51,445 nt of DNA, from the NCBI GenBank assembly GCA_009377845.1, contig WHTE01000005.1, positions 1 to 51,445 of the forward strand, in the 5' to 3' direction. Positions 35,417-45,301 of this stretch are shown here, piece after piece. Numbering within the stretch: the first letter of the stretch is position 1; each line of letters begins with the position of its first letter. The translations under genes were made by a program, and so were the position numbers. The notes under the pieces were generated by a model that was given only the letters and a program-made list of their open reading frames with translations, made no database searches and was not told the DNA's origin. The DNA comes from Nitrospirales bacterium (GTDB taxonomy: Bacteria > Nitrospirota > Nitrospiria > Nitrospirales > UBA8639).

Positions 35417-36769
35417 TTATTCACACACCTTTGCCATCCCCTGTAGATGCGTTTCTTCCCGGTACTTTTTCACCACAAGAAGAAAGAGACAGGCGACGAG
35501 GAACATCACCACGGCAAAAAACCAATAGTAATTGGGACCCATCAAGACGACGGTCCCATCCGGGTTCTGAATCCAATAGTTCACAAGGGCCGTAAACCCG
35601 TTTCCCAAGGAAACCGAGAGCAAAAACAATCCCATCATCAGCGATTTAAGTTTGAGCGGGGCCTGGGTATAGGAGAATTCGAGACAGGTAATCGACACCA
35701 TGACCTCCGCAGCCGTGATGACCATGAAGGCCAATAACTGCCAGGCAATCGCCGGTTTCATCCCAAAGCCAATTTGTTGTTCAATGTAGGCCGAGATCAG
35801 AAACGCCCCAACCGCCAGAAAAAAGCCCATGGACATTTTCCGCAATGGTGTCATGGGAACAATTCTATTCAAGAGTGGATACACCCCATAAGTAAACAGG
35901 GGAATAAACACCATAATCAGGACAGGATTGACTGCTTGAATTTGCGAAGGTAACCATTCAACCCCCATCCAGAGCCGGTTCATGTGCCGGGCTTGAAGGA
36001 CCCATGCCGAAGAGGTTTGATCAAAGAGGGACCAAAAAAATGCGACAAAAACATAAATGCCAGCCAGCTTTCCAATCGCATGCCATGCCTGTGAACTTGC
36101 TAGTTCTTGGAGCACACCTGACCGGTCAGGAGGAATATGGGCATAGCGGTTCCGGCCAGCCCAGAAAATAATGGTCGCTAAAAACATCAAGATTCCAGGC
36201 ACCCCAAACGCCAGACTCGGGCCATAGTGTTCCAACAACCAGGGTGTCAGCATCATGGATCCAAAGGCTCCGACATTGATGGCAAAGTAGAACCATGCAA
36301 ACGCCTTGGTTAAGAAATGCCCGTTAGCAGGACCAAACTGATCTCCCAAATTGGCTGACACGCAGGGCTTAATGCCCCCAGAGCCGATTGCAATCAAGGT
36401 TAATCCAACAAGTAATCCTAACCGGGTGTGATCCATGGCCAAGACGACATGGCCCCCACAATACACAAGGGAGAGAAGAATAATGGTTTTATATTTTCCC
36501 CAAAAGGCATCAGCCAAGACCGCCCCTAAAAAGGGAAAGAAGTACACCGCCGAGGCAAATAAGTGGAAATAACTTTTCGCTTCCGCCTCTCCCATGGGAT
36601 CCAGGTCCCCCTGGGTATTCAGCAACATTCCAGTCATAAACACCACCAGAATGGCCCGCATACCGTAATAACTAAAGCGTTCCGCTCCTTCATTGACCAC
36701 CAAATACACCACTCCCGCTGGCATTGAAGACGTCGCCAATGGTTCAGTTCGAAATTCGTGTTTGTTCAT
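35417..36769 (-). CDS. POT/PTR2-family proton-coupled oligopeptide transporter
   Basis: The protein has 450 residues from ATG 36767-36769 (frame open to 36856). It is an inner-membrane MFS carrier with about 12 hydrophobic helices. The family fingerprint is present: ExxER in NEGAERFSYYGMRAILVVF (helix 1, proton coupling). Others follow: GGIKPCVSANLGDQFG (helix 4-5 region), KAFAWFYFAINVGAFGS and FWSLFDQTSSAWVLQARHM. It imports di- and tripeptides with protons. The gene is divergent from the TonB receptor; the starts lie about 105 bp apart, so one regulatory region may serve both. Confidence 0.93.
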   Translation of the reverse strand: MNKHEFRTEPLATSSMPAGVVYLVVNEGAERFSYYGMRAILVVFMTGMLLNTQGDLDPMGEAEAKSYFHLFASAVYFFPFLGAVLADAFWGKYKTIILLSLVYCGGHVVLAMDHTRLGLLVGLTLIAIGSGGIKPCVSANLGDQFGPANGHFLTKAFAWFYFAINVGAFGSMMLTPWLLEHYGPSLAFGVPGILMFLATIIFWAGRNRYAHIPPDRSGVLQELASSQAWHAIGKLAGIYVFVAFFWSLFDQTSSAWVLQARHMNRLWMGVEWLPSQIQAVNPVLIMVFIPLFTYGVYPLLNRIVPMTPLRKMSMGFFLAVGAFLISAYIEQQIGFGMKPAIAWQLLAFMVITAAEVMVSITCLEFSYTQAPLKLKSLMMGLFLLSVSLGNGFTALVNYWIQNPDGTVVLMGPNYYWFFAVVMFLVACLFLLVVKKYREETHLQGMAKVCE

Positions 36770-36873
36770 AATCAGGTTCTGTTGGGATGAGGTGGACAAA
36801 TACTGAAATTTCGTATAGACCCTACCCGGCGAGAACAGGGGGGTTCTTCTAAGCACTGGAATGCCATTTTATA

Positions 36874-38826
36874 ATGCAGAACGTTTTCACGCCATTCCCG
36901 GGCCTGCTCATTTTCGCGAGTATGGCACTTCTGGAGATGTTTCCCTTGAATCCCGTGCAAGCCCAAGAATTCTCGACGACGACACTTGATCCTATCGTGG
37001 TTACAGGCTCAGCCCATTCTACCCAACTCCACCAATCGACCCAGAGCGTCACGATTCTAAACACTGAACAGTTTGCCCCCCTTCAGCCCAACCGGGTGGC
37101 CACAATGCTTCAACAAGTCCCAGGACTCCATACTGATGAAATGGGCGGAAGAAGTGGAATCAGTTCCCTTTATCTCAGAGGAGCCGACCCCAACTTCACC
37201 TTGATTATGCTGGATGGTATCCCCATGAATGACTCCACAAACCAACGAGGCGGATCAGTTGATCTTTCCGCCATTCCTCTTGATCGGATCGATCGAGTAG
37301 AAATTGTTCGAGGGCCTCTCTCGGCATTTTATGGATCTGAGGCCATGGCCGGCGCAATCAATTTCATTACCAAATCGGCTTCGACGGCTCCCTCCCTTCG
37401 CCTGCTAGGCGAAGGCGGTCGATTCGATTATCTCAAAGGGCTGCTTCAAACCAGAGGATCGGTTGGGCCGTTGTCCACCAATATTTCTCTTTCACATACC
37501 CAAAACGGAGAGCAAGTCGAGAAAGATTCATTTTTGATGAACGCAGTTGGATGGACTCTTGCCATACAAACAGACCCCAATTATGACGTTCGACTCACCG
37601 GTCAATATACGGATTCAACGGTCCAGAGTTTTCCGGAAGGCAGCGGTGGCCCCAGACTGGCCTTGCTTCGGGAAACCGAACGACGAAAGACTCAAGAATT
37701 TCTGACCGGTTTATCCGCCTCCTTTTTCACTCCTTCCGGATGGCGCCATCAGGTCTTTCTGAGTGTGACCCGGAGACTTCAAGACGTTTCAAACCCAGGA
37801 ATTCTTGCGACTCCAAACCTATATGTTCTACCGCCAGCTCATTTTGAAACCCTCTACCACCGGATTCAAACACGTATGACTGCAACCTGGACGATCAGTC
37901 CCCAATGGAAGTTTTCACTTGGTGAACAGCTGACTCATGAACGCGGAAGACGAGACGGGACACAAGACTTGAGTTCCCTAGGAGGCTCTTCAACTCAACC
38001 GGTAGATTTCAACTCTCGGCGAACATTCGGTGGAATCTTTGCGGAACTGACTTCGATCTGGTGGGAAAAATTTACCATGAATTCCGGCATTCGTACAGAT
38101 ATCTCTCAAGGATTTCAGCCTACAATAAGCCCTCGAATTGGAGGGAGCTACCAACTGTTGCCCTCACTGCAGATTCGGGGAGGCTATGGAAAAGGATTCA
38201 AATTGCCCAGCTTGTCCAGTCTAGGTGATCCATTGATTGGGAATCCTTCCTTACAACCCGAAACCAGCATCGGGTGGGATCTCGGCCTAGACTATCACAC
38301 AACCGATGAATCATTTACGGCAACAATAGAATACTTTCACAACCGGTTCAGAAAACTTATTGATCTCGATCCTGAACTACTCAATCAAGGAATTATTCGC
38401 CTCGCCAATATTGATGAGGCGATAACACACGGTTGGAATGTATCCCTGGCACTCTCTCCAATCCCTACCGTTTCTTTCCAGGCAAGTCTTACCCACCTCA
38501 CCACTCGAGTGGCAGAAACAGGAGCTCCACTAAGAAACCGTCCAAAATGGCGCGGATGGCTTGGAGTCACCATGAGGCTTTCTTCGACCGTCAATCTCAA
38601 AAGCCAAGTCACATGGGTCAGTTCCAGTCTGGACTTTCAAGTCCCAACCCAGACCACACGAGTAGGAGGATTTGCCAAGGCTGACATCACACTGAATTAC
38701 CATCCCTTCACTGCATGGCGTTGCTATGCAGCCTTGGAAAATGTCACCAACTCCTCGTATGAAGAATTTCTCGGATTTCCCTCTCCGCCCATCACCTTCC
38801 GATTGGGATTGGAATATCGGCTATAA
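36874..38826 (+). CDS. TonB-dependent outer-membrane receptor (BtuB-like)
   Basis: The protein has 650 residues with a signal peptide (cleavage near VQAQE) and a TonB box-like LDPIVVTGSA right behind it. The plug domain follows (QVPGLHTDEMGGRSGISSLYLRGADPNFTLIMLDGIP; VEIVRGPLSAFYGSEAMAGAINFIT), then a C-terminal beta-barrel ending in aromatic RLGLEYRL. Length and plug motifs fit the BtuB/siderophore type. The ligand (cobalamin, siderophore or another large molecule) is not readable. No cobalamin riboswitch was recognised upstream, and no TonB/ABC partner gene is close. Confidence 0.94.
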   Translation: MQNVFTPFPGLLIFASMALLEMFPLNPVQAQEFSTTTLDPIVVTGSAHSTQLHQSTQSVTILNTEQFAPLQPNRVATMLQQVPGLHTDEMGGRSGISSLYLRGADPNFTLIMLDGIPMNDSTNQRGGSVDLSAIPLDRIDRVEIVRGPLSAFYGSEAMAGAINFITKSASTAPSLRLLGEGGRFDYLKGLLQTRGSVGPLSTNISLSHTQNGEQVEKDSFLMNAVGWTLAIQTDPNYDVRLTGQYTDSTVQSFPEGSGGPRLALLRETERRKTQEFLTGLSASFFTPSGWRHQVFLSVTRRLQDVSNPGILATPNLYVLPPAHFETLYHRIQTRMTATWTISPQWKFSLGEQLTHERGRRDGTQDLSSLGGSSTQPVDFNSRRTFGGIFAELTSIWWEKFTMNSGIRTDISQGFQPTISPRIGGSYQLLPSLQIRGGYGKGFKLPSLSSLGDPLIGNPSLQPETSIGWDLGLDYHTTDESFTATIEYFHNRFRKLIDLDPELLNQGIIRLANIDEAITHGWNVSLALSPIPTVSFQASLTHLTTRVAETGAPLRNRPKWRGWLGVTMRLSSTVNLKSQVTWVSSSLDFQVPTQTTRVGGFAKADITLNYHPFTAWRCYAALENVTNSSYEEFLGFPSPPITFRLGLEYRL

Positions 38827-39019
38827 CCAACCGGTCAAATTGCATGTCTCAGAAAAAGAACCGGTAGCATGATACATCTACTTTCTCTCAATAAATAAAC
38901 CGACTAACCGTCCTTAAGCCCGAACCCAGTTTGACCGAAAAAAGGAAAGAGCGCAGAGAAGAGGCAAGAGGAGCGTTGGCCATCATATTTCAAAATTTTC
39001 AATTCCTTAGGATTCTTTC

Positions 39020-40009
39020 ATGCAACTATCACTTCCATTAAATCTCGCTCAACAAGACGAAGAAACTTCAACGATCTTTGAGAGAATTAAAGGCTGCAAA
39101 TCCTTGCCCATTCTGTCTCCGCTGGCCTCTAAAATTCTCCAAATGTGCCAAAACGAGGAGACCGAAGCCTCAGAATTGGCAAATATCATAAGTCAGGATC
39201 CAGGGATGGCAGCTCAAATCTTATTTATGGCCAATTCTGGGTATTACGGAGGGTCAAGACACAAGGTTACCAGCATCGTGCAGGCCGTGACCTTACTTGG
39301 ATTTTCATCGATCGCCAATCTGGCCCTTTCCTTTTGTTTTTATCGGTTAATTAAAGATATGAAAGAGATCTCGACATCCGGGATTGACCATGTGAAATTC
39401 TGGCGGCGATCAATCCTCGCCAGTGTCGCAGGCCGTGCCATTGGCAAACACTTCGCTTACCCGGATGCAGAACTCATGTATCTCGGTGCCCTTCTTCAGG
39501 ATATCGGGATCTTGGCATTGAATGAGGTGGCCTTAAAAGAAATAACCATATTTCAGGAGCAAGATCAGGACAATCATGCCAACTTACAACAGTTGGAACT
39601 CGAGCACTTGGGGGTCGACCATCAACAGGTTGGGGCTTGGCTTGCCCAGCATTGGCAGCTTCCAGAGGAATTCCAAGTAGCGATCCTGTATAGCCATGCT
39701 CCAGAATTATTTGAGACTCCACCGGACTTTCAATCTCTGGTCGATACCGTTGCGCTATCCGGCATCATCGCGGACATCTGGATCAATCCCCACACCGAAG
39801 CCGCGATTGCCTTGGCCCGTGAGAAAAGCCAAGGTCGGTTAACCGTACAACCGGAAGATTGGGAACCGATCCTCGGTCATATCATGACCGGAATCCCACA
39901 AATTGCCAGTTTCTTTCACACCCGACTCGGAAATTTCGAAGAAATGACCCACGTCCATCGATTAGCCTTAAAACACCTGAGCTCCTCAAAGCCACTCCAA
40001 TCCACCTAA
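39020..40009 (+). CDS. HDOD-domain signalling protein
   Basis: The protein has 329 residues with AGGA eight bases before the ATG. It has the HDOD fold: LPILSPLASKILQMCQNEETEASELANIISQDPGMAAQILFMANSGYYG at about 30-80. The helical block AVTLLGFSSIANLALS and YLGALLQDIGILALNEV follow. HDOD domains lack the catalytic HD-pair role and often act as binding modules in signalling and motility regulation. It converges with the GGDEF gene downstream, so a shared signalling theme is plausible but not shown. Confidence 0.9.
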   Translation: MQLSLPLNLAQQDEETSTIFERIKGCKSLPILSPLASKILQMCQNEETEASELANIISQDPGMAAQILFMANSGYYGGSRHKVTSIVQAVTLLGFSSIANLALSFCFYRLIKDMKEISTSGIDHVKFWRRSILASVAGRAIGKHFAYPDAELMYLGALLQDIGILALNEVALKEITIFQEQDQDNHANLQQLELEHLGVDHQQVGAWLAQHWQLPEEFQVAILYSHAPELFETPPDFQSLVDTVALSGIIADIWINPHTEAAIALAREKSQGRLTVQPEDWEPILGHIMTGIPQIASFFHTRLGNFEEMTHVHRLALKHLSSSKPLQST

Positions 40010-40032
40010 GCCATCACTCGCTCGCCACTCGC

Positions 40033-41190
40033 TTAGAATTCCTGGACCGCTCCTGTCATCTCGATAGCCAGACATAATTGATCCCGACCACGATTTTTTG
40101 CCCGATATAAGGCACGGTCCACACGTTCAAGCCACGAGGGCACGGTCTCGCCAGGTATGAACTCCGCCACACCGACAGACACGGTGAACGGAATTCGGAT
40201 ATCTTGATAGTGAAATTCCTCCCGTCGAACAGCATCCAACAACCGCTCTCCCAAACGTTGGCTCAGTTCTTGTCCAGCCCCTTGAAGCAAAACACAAAAC
40301 TCTTCCCCTCCATATCTGGCGATAAAATCAGTTTTTCTCGGGAAAGTCGACACAAGGCAATTCGCCAACTGCTGCAACACCGCATCGCCAGCCGGATGGC
40401 CATAGGTATCATTAATGTATTTAAAGTGATCAACATCCACCATCAAAAGACAGGCCGACGTCCCGGAGAAAAAGCTCACGCTGGCCGTTCGTTCTAATTG
40501 AAGATCCAATGCCCCACGATTATAGAGTTGCGTCAAAGAATCCAAAGTCATTTGCTTTCGTGCACTTCCGAGTTCCTCTTCCACGGCACGCAATTTTTCT
40601 CCCAGCTTTTTTAGCCGTTGTTGCTGACGTTTTTTGCGTTCATCAATCAGCGTATTGATGCCTTGGACCACTGCGAACAAGGCCTGCTTCACATCCTGAA
40701 AGGAACCTCCCTCAGTCGCGGCGCGTAATTGAGCTAGATGGTTGGTCACTTTCTGATCAGTTTCCTGATCCTCGACAATCGCGCGTCCCACGATATTGGT
40801 GAATTCCCAAAGAACATGTCGCACATCTTGCAGATTTCGTGTCACATAGGTTTTTTCCTGTTGACGATGCCCATTCACAAATCGAGTGAGGGCACCCCAA
40901 TCACGCCGGATCGTCGGCTCATGTATTTCCACATTCTCAGCAGGAATCTGAGCACCCACCAACACATGCATTGCCCACTGTTCAAACTCTTTTTCAATGG
41001 CTTCTTCCGAGAGTTCCTCCAGTCCAAACGCATGACGGCCCAGACTTCTCAGAATCCTGGCCAACGATTCTAACGCCCTGTCGTATTCAACAGATTCCCC
41101 TGCGGCATGTAATCCGTTTGCGCCAGGATTTTTTCGGGACCCATCATCATTATTGTGATCTTTTTTCCCGATGGACCAAGATCCCAACAT
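40033..41190 (-). CDS. Diguanylate cyclase (GGDEF) with long N-terminal region
   Basis: The protein has 385 residues with GAGGAGGAAG before its ATG. Residues 30-185 are a helical, non-membrane sensor-like region; a coiled coil (185-215) then leads to GGDEF. The active site GGEEF is at 294-298, with LMVDVDHFKYINDTYGH (249-265) as the GTP/metal site. An RxxD inhibitory I-site (RKTD, 285-288) sits five residues before it, so product inhibition by c-di-GMP is expected. It opposes HD-GYP enzymes such as the one at 26.2 kb. No membrane segment. Confidence 0.94.
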   Translation of the reverse strand: MLGSWSIGKKDHNNDDGSRKNPGANGLHAAGESVEYDRALESLARILRSLGRHAFGLEELSEEAIEKEFEQWAMHVLVGAQIPAENVEIHEPTIRRDWGALTRFVNGHRQQEKTYVTRNLQDVRHVLWEFTNIVGRAIVEDQETDQKVTNHLAQLRAATEGGSFQDVKQALFAVVQGINTLIDERKKRQQQRLKKLGEKLRAVEEELGSARKQMTLDSLTQLYNRGALDLQLERTASVSFFSGTSACLLMVDVDHFKYINDTYGHPAGDAVLQQLANCLVSTFPRKTDFIARYGGEEFCVLLQGAGQELSQRLGERLLDAVRREEFHYQDIRIPFTVSVGVAEFIPGETVPSWLERVDRALYRAKNRGRDQLCLAIEMTGAVQEF

Positions 41191-41426
41191 AGCTTCCTCC
41201 TCTTTAACTGACCGGTGGCCTATAGATGACTACTTCTGACGAAAACTCAGCGAATGCATGTGGGGGGGAGCGGGATAACTAGTTTGATTCGGTTATCGGC
41301 CTTTCTTGTAGGTCTCTTGAGCCACTTTTTGCTATGATCCCAGCACGGCATCGGAGATCCTTTTTCCCTGAGATTTTCTTTGTGGCTCTGTCAGGCTTTT
41401 CAACACAGTTTTTTCAATAGATCTTC

Positions 41427-42194
41427 GTGAACCAACCACACCCTATTTCAAGCCGGCAAAATCCCCATTTCAAACGATGGATATCATTACTCGACTCTCA
41501 GGGGATTAAACGCCATCACCAATGCCTGGTTTCAGGTAACAAACTCCGAAGGGAAATCGGGAAGAATCCAGGAGTCTCCGTCCAGGAAATACTACTTCCA
41601 CCCTCTTGGAACTTCTGCGAAGATTTCCCCTATCAGTCCAAACGCTATGAACTTTTCAATTCTCTGTTTCAGGAATTGGACGTGTTCGGAACCAAAGAAC
41701 CTCTTTTGGTATGCGGTGTTCCCGAAATTTCAAGTATGGATCTAACCCAGGCACCCAATGGCTTGGAAGTACTTTGCCCAATTGGAGACCCTGGAAATTT
41801 GGGTGCCTTACTTCGGTGTTGCAGGGCTTTTGACGTGCGAACGGTTATTCTTCTTCGGGAATCCGTTCACCCCTTCCACCCTAAAGTCATTCGAGCGAGT
41901 AGCGGAGCTGTTTTTGTCCAGTCTTTACATTGGGGAGGCTCCATCGCCGATCTGAATACGGCCGAAACATTGAAATGGATTACGGCATTGGATTTACACG
42001 GAACGAATATGGCTACGGTGAAATGGTCCGAAAACGTCCGACTGCTTATTGGAGAGGAAGGCGTAGGAGTTCCACCATTTCATTTTGCGAACCGACTGTG
42101 TATTCCCCAAAATCATACATCTATTCCGTTAAATGCCACAGTGGCAGGGAGCATCGCCCTCTATGCGTATCGCCAAGGTCTTTCACCGCGATAA
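41427..42194 (+). CDS. TrmH/SpoU-family RNA 2'-O-methyltransferase
   Basis: The protein has 255 residues from GTG 41427. It has a substrate-binding N-terminus (LDSQGIKRHHQCLVSGNKL), then the SPOUT knot: GDPGNLGALLRCCRAF (motif 1), RASSGAVF, LLIGEEGVGVP (motif 2) and SIPLNATVAGSIALYAYR (motif 3, SAM and catalytic residues). The family methylates ribose in rRNA or tRNA. Which nucleotide is modified cannot be read; an rRNA target is the most common. No in-frame ATG precedes the conserved part, so the GTG start is used despite a poor ribosome binding site. Confidence 0.88.
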   Translation: MNQPHPISSRQNPHFKRWISLLDSQGIKRHHQCLVSGNKLRREIGKNPGVSVQEILLPPSWNFCEDFPYQSKRYELFNSLFQELDVFGTKEPLLVCGVPEISSMDLTQAPNGLEVLCPIGDPGNLGALLRCCRAFDVRTVILLRESVHPFHPKVIRASSGAVFVQSLHWGGSIADLNTAETLKWITALDLHGTNMATVKWSENVRLLIGEEGVGVPPFHFANRLCIPQNHTSIPLNATVAGSIALYAYRQGLSPR

Positions 42195-42313
42195 CCTATT
42201 TCGATCAGACCTGCTGCCAGGTTTTCGTTAACCGGTTGCTGCACAACTCAAAATTAATAACAGACTACGAGGCCATGGACACACTACCGACCCATCAGGA
42301 AAAGAACATTCCC

Positions 42314-42568
42314 ATGATTACACCCGGCAGATATCGTCACTATAAAGGGAAAGACTACCACGTCATTGGCATTGCCAAGCATTCCGAAACAGAAGAAGAC
42401 CTCGTGGTCTACCGCGCGCTCTATGGAGCCTATGGCCTTTGGGTGAGACCGGTTGAGATGTTTTGCGAGAAGGTTAACACGGGGGGAAAGTTGGTCTCAC
42501 GATTTGAAAGGATCGACGAGGACAATCTTGACCCATCAGCACCACCAAAGGAACGCACGAGAGATTGA
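42314..42568 (+). CDS. DUF1653-family protein
   Basis: The product has 84 residues from ATG 42314 (MITPGRYRHYKGKDYHV); AGGAAAA lies ten bases upstream. A start at 42275 would add 13 residues. The pattern PGRYRHYKGK.Y.V.G.A.HSET.E.LVVYRALYG..GLWVRP.EMF is the DUF1653 signature, a small beta-rich fold of unknown function often found beside metabolic genes. The larger frame beginning at 41930 is a shadow over the methyltransferase gene. Confidence 0.9.
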   Translation: MITPGRYRHYKGKDYHVIGIAKHSETEEDLVVYRALYGAYGLWVRPVEMFCEKVNTGGKLVSRFERIDEDNLDPSAPPKERTRD

Positions 42569-42776
42569 TTGGAATTCCTCTTGTCAGACAGGATGACTAT
42601 CCGGATCGTTTAACCATCTGGCGATTACCGTCGATGCCCCCTCACCCCGACTGGCGGAGGCTTTTCTTTTAAAGGTCTTTTTGGAGAGCCAGGCACAACC
42701 GTCATGTCCTTCTGTTTGGTAGAGTTCTGCAATTTCATCCCATCAATCACAGTGCCTGTCATCCCCCTTTCGTCGC

Positions 42777-43295
42777 TCAGTCTTCCTGGGTTTGCTCCAT
42801 CGCCCTTGACACCTGTTCTGCCAACACGGCACGCGTTTGATCTTCTCGATAGGCCTGCAACCGTTTGGAGAGCGATGAATCGGCCAAGGCTAAGATAGCA
42901 GCAGCCAACAATCCCGCATTTACCGCGCCCGCGCTCCCAATCGCCAAGGTTCCCACGGGGATGCCTTTGGGCATTTGGACAATCGATAAGAGGGAATCGA
43001 GGCCTTGCAAGGCTTTAGATTGCATGGGAACACCTAACACCGGCAATTGGGTCTTAGCGGCAATCACCCCGGCTAAATGTGCAGCCCCTCCAGCCCCGGC
43101 GATAAACACCTGCACACCACGAGCTACCGCTTGACTAATATAATCCACCAGGGCATCTGGGGCCCTATGCGCGGAAAGAACACGGCATTCATGTGTAATG
43201 TGAAGTGTGGTGAGAGTCTCGCTGGCTAACCGCATCGTGTCCCAATCCGATTTACTTCCCATAACAATCGCCACTTGCAATGATGACTCAACCAT
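42777..43295 (-). CDS. purE: 5-(carboxyamino)imidazole ribonucleotide mutase PurE
   Basis: The protein has 172 residues with GGAGGAGC upstream of ATG 43293-43295. PurE moves CO2 from N5-CAIR to CAIR in purine synthesis. The family blocks are clear: [40 protein letters not shown] and [22 protein letters not shown]. The length (about 160-175) is usual for the class I mutase. No purK is adjacent, though it normally pairs with purE. It is divergent from the peroxiredoxin gene over about 220 bp. Confidence 0.96.
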   Translation of the reverse strand: MVESSLQVAIVMGSKSDWDTMRLASETLTTLHITHECRVLSAHRAPDALVDYISQAVARGVQVFIAGAGGAAHLAGVIAAKTQLPVLGVPMQSKALQGLDSLLSIVQMPKGIPVGTLAIGSAGAVNAGLLAAAILALADSSLSKRLQAYREDQTRAVLAEQVSRAMEQTQED

Positions 43296-43517
43296 AAGCT
43301 ATCCTGCTCCTCCTTATTTCTTTGGATTGGCGGTTAAAGCAAACTTCCGGAAAACCCGCTTACGATAACCAAGTTGACCATCTAAAGTGTACTGTCTTAA
43401 ACTAAGGTACTCTTAACATTTTTAGGGAATTCTCAGTAGAGACCACCAACTTTTCTCGCGGTGCTTTCTACCGCAGAGATGTATTATTCACTTTTTTCAT
43501 AACGGGAGAGAAGTATT

Positions 43518-44153
43518 ATGGCAATACGTCTTGGAGATGAAGCACCAAATTTTACGGCAGAAACGACGCAAGGCACCGTGAACTTCCATGAATGGCTAGG
43601 AGACGGATGGGGTATTCTCTTTTCACACCCAAAGGATTTCACCCCCGTTTGTACCACGGAATTGGGAGCCATGGCTAACTTGATGGAGGAATTTAAAAAA
43701 CGAAACCTCAAAGTGTTGGCCGTCAGTGTGGATCCCCTTGATTCCCATAAAGGTTGGGTCAAGGATATAAATGAGACTCAACACTGCACCGTAAGTTATC
43801 CCATCATTGCCGACCCCGAACGAAAAGTCGCGAACCTCTATGACATGATTCACCCCAATGCGCTGGATAATATGACCGTTCGCTCCGTGTTCGTGATCGG
43901 ACCGGATAAAAAAGTCAAATTAACCCTCACCTATCCCGCATCGACTGGCAGGAATTTCAACGAAATTCTCCGTGTCGTTGACTCACTCCAATTAACGGCC
44001 AAATATAAAGTCGCGACGCCGGCAAATTGGAAAGATGGAGAGGATTGCATCATTACACCCGCAGTGACAGACGAAGAAGTGCCAAATCTCTTTCCAAAAG
44101 GGCATCGGGTGGTTAAACCATACCTTCGCTACACCCCTCAGCCGAACCGCTAA
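43518..44153 (+). CDS. 1-Cys peroxiredoxin (Prx6 type)
   Basis: The protein has 211 residues with GGGAGAGAAG before the ATG. The N-terminal thioredoxin fold carries the peroxidatic Cys45 in PVCTTELG (T-x-x-C). The C-terminal extension (CIITPAVTDEEV, GHRVVKPYLRYTPQP) matches the Prx6 family, which detoxifies hydrogen and organic peroxides. Reductants vary in bacteria. A strong intrinsic terminator follows at 44182. It complements the di-heme peroxidase at 5.5 kb. Confidence 0.95.
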   Translation: MAIRLGDEAPNFTAETTQGTVNFHEWLGDGWGILFSHPKDFTPVCTTELGAMANLMEEFKKRNLKVLAVSVDPLDSHKGWVKDINETQHCTVSYPIIADPERKVANLYDMIHPNALDNMTVRSVFVIGPDKKVKLTLTYPASTGRNFNEILRVVDSLQLTAKYKVATPANWKDGEDCIITPAVTDEEVPNLFPKGHRVVKPYLRYTPQPNR

Positions 44154-44181
44154 GAGATTCTTTCTTACCATACCTTTGAGA

Positions 44182-44209
44182 CAGCGCCACGCAGGTGTGG
44201 CGCTGTTTT
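44182..44209 (+). terminator. Intrinsic terminator behind the peroxiredoxin gene
   Basis: A 9-bp GC-rich stem (CAGCGCCAC at 44182-44190 with GTGGCGCTG at 44197-44205) is closed by a 6-base loop and followed by TTTT. It lies 28 bp behind the peroxiredoxin stop and should end that transcript. Confidence 0.85.
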
Positions 44210-44418
44210 GGGTTCATCAGACTTTTCGTCTCCCTCCCGATCTGCAGAAGTTGTTAAATATTCCAAATTTCTTATACTATTGCCCTTTTTCATTATTCCC
44301 ATTCAGAACGCCCATCCGTTCCAACCCCTTCACAGTACTCTCCCAAAAGCGGCAAAGGGGTGAAGTTTTCAATCAAACGATATCAAGGTGACGAGGAAGA
44401 ACTGGATGAAGAGATCCA

Positions 44419-44763
44419 TCAAGATTGATAGGTCTCAAACAGGGCAACATCCATCAGGTAAGTGCGACGGCAAGGCCGGCATCTGAATTCTACGGCATGA
44501 CGTTCAACATGAACCGAACTGATCCGAATATCTTCAGGGTGCCCACGAAAACATCCCTCAAGAAGGAGCATTTCATTGTTCCCGCTTTCGGTCTTTTTCC
44601 TTGGTTGGGCAGTCACTGGATGAAGGGTTAAACGGTGACGCATCCGGCAATTCGTACAAACCACACCAATAATTTCCGGTGGGGAGACCAATTTTAAGTT
44701 GAGGGACAGCTGGTGCACGGAGAAGCATTGCTGAAGAAATGCTCCGCTTTTATACACGCTCAT
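44419..44763 (-). CDS. Small zinc-binding-like protein
   Basis: The product has 114 residues from ATG 44761-44763 (MSVYKSGAFLQQC); a longer start at 44788 is possible. Two CxxC pairs, VVCTNCRMR (about 35-38) and FRCRPCRRTYL (near 97), suggest one zinc site in a ribbon-like fold. This echoes the small protein at 12.9 kb, although sequence similarity is slight. It is convergent with the peroxiredoxin gene and not clearly tied to its neighbours. Function unknown. Confidence 0.55.
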   Translation of the reverse strand: MSVYKSGAFLQQCFSVHQLSLNLKLVSPPEIIGVVCTNCRMRHRLTLHPVTAQPRKKTESGNNEMLLLEGCFRGHPEDIRISSVHVERHAVEFRCRPCRRTYLMDVALFETYQS

Positions 44764-44848
44764 ACGAAATATCCCATGACGCACTTGCATTCAAATTCAC
44801 ATCAACCGCCTTGATTATATCTGGCTCATTTCTGCAGGAAGAACCCGG

Positions 44849-45301
44849 TTAGCCAGTGAGGTCATTTTGAAAAGGATCCGGCGGTTTGGGAATTTGGCAG
44901 ACCTCCCGTTCCCAACGGCGTAAAACCCCATCTTTACCAAAGTTTAAGATATACATAAAACAATACACTTTTTCGCGCGGCCCACCCTGGGCTCCCCCCA
45001 TCAGGCTTCCTGCCTGCTTACCAAAGGATTTGACTCCTGACGGGTCCAACTCACTTTCGGAAATGGCAAACCTGTACGTCCAGGTGGTCTCGTCGGAAAG
45101 CAATGGCTCTTTGACCATATGCGGTCTTCCCAGCTTCCCTTTGACATCAGACTGAGTTAACACGCCCACGCCACCGTCGAAATAGCTATCCCGCCAGGGA
45201 GCGCAGGCCACCAATGCGAGACAGAGCATGAAGACTGCACATGAAAGGATTTGGTTCACAACAACAAGGCGAGACGTCCTTCTACCGGATGATTCAGTCA
45301 T
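44849..45301 (-). CDS. BamE-like (SmpA/OmlA-type) lipoprotein
   Basis: The protein has 150 residues from ATG 45299-45301. A hydrophobic segment ends in ALVAC (lipobox, Cys35). GVLTQSDVKGKLGRPHMVKE then TTWTYRF has the small alpha/beta style of SmpA/OmlA domains, the BamE fold that helps assemble outer-membrane proteins. The start codon overlaps the stop of the preceding gene (ATGA), so the two are translationally coupled. The BamE relation is a guess based on domain style. Confidence 0.75.
   Translation of the reverse strand: MTESSGRRTSRLVVVNQILSCAVFMLCLALVACAPWRDSYFDGGVGVLTQSDVKGKLGRPHMVKEPLLSDETTWTYRFAISESELDPSGVKSFGKQAGSLMGGAQGGPREKVYCFMYILNFGKDGVLRRWEREVCQIPKPPDPFQNDLTG

Noticed and set aside
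36113-36130. Perfect palindrome CCTGACCGGTCAGG as an operator
   Set aside because: It lies inside the POT transporter coding sequence, where such palindromes occur by chance.
41930-42313. A 212-residue gene starting at 41930
   Set aside because: The first part lies over the SpoU methyltransferase in another frame; only the DUF1653 part from 42314 has family signal.
42569-42776. Terminator between the DUF1653 gene and purE
   Set aside because: I saw no stem followed by a T-run in this convergent gap.
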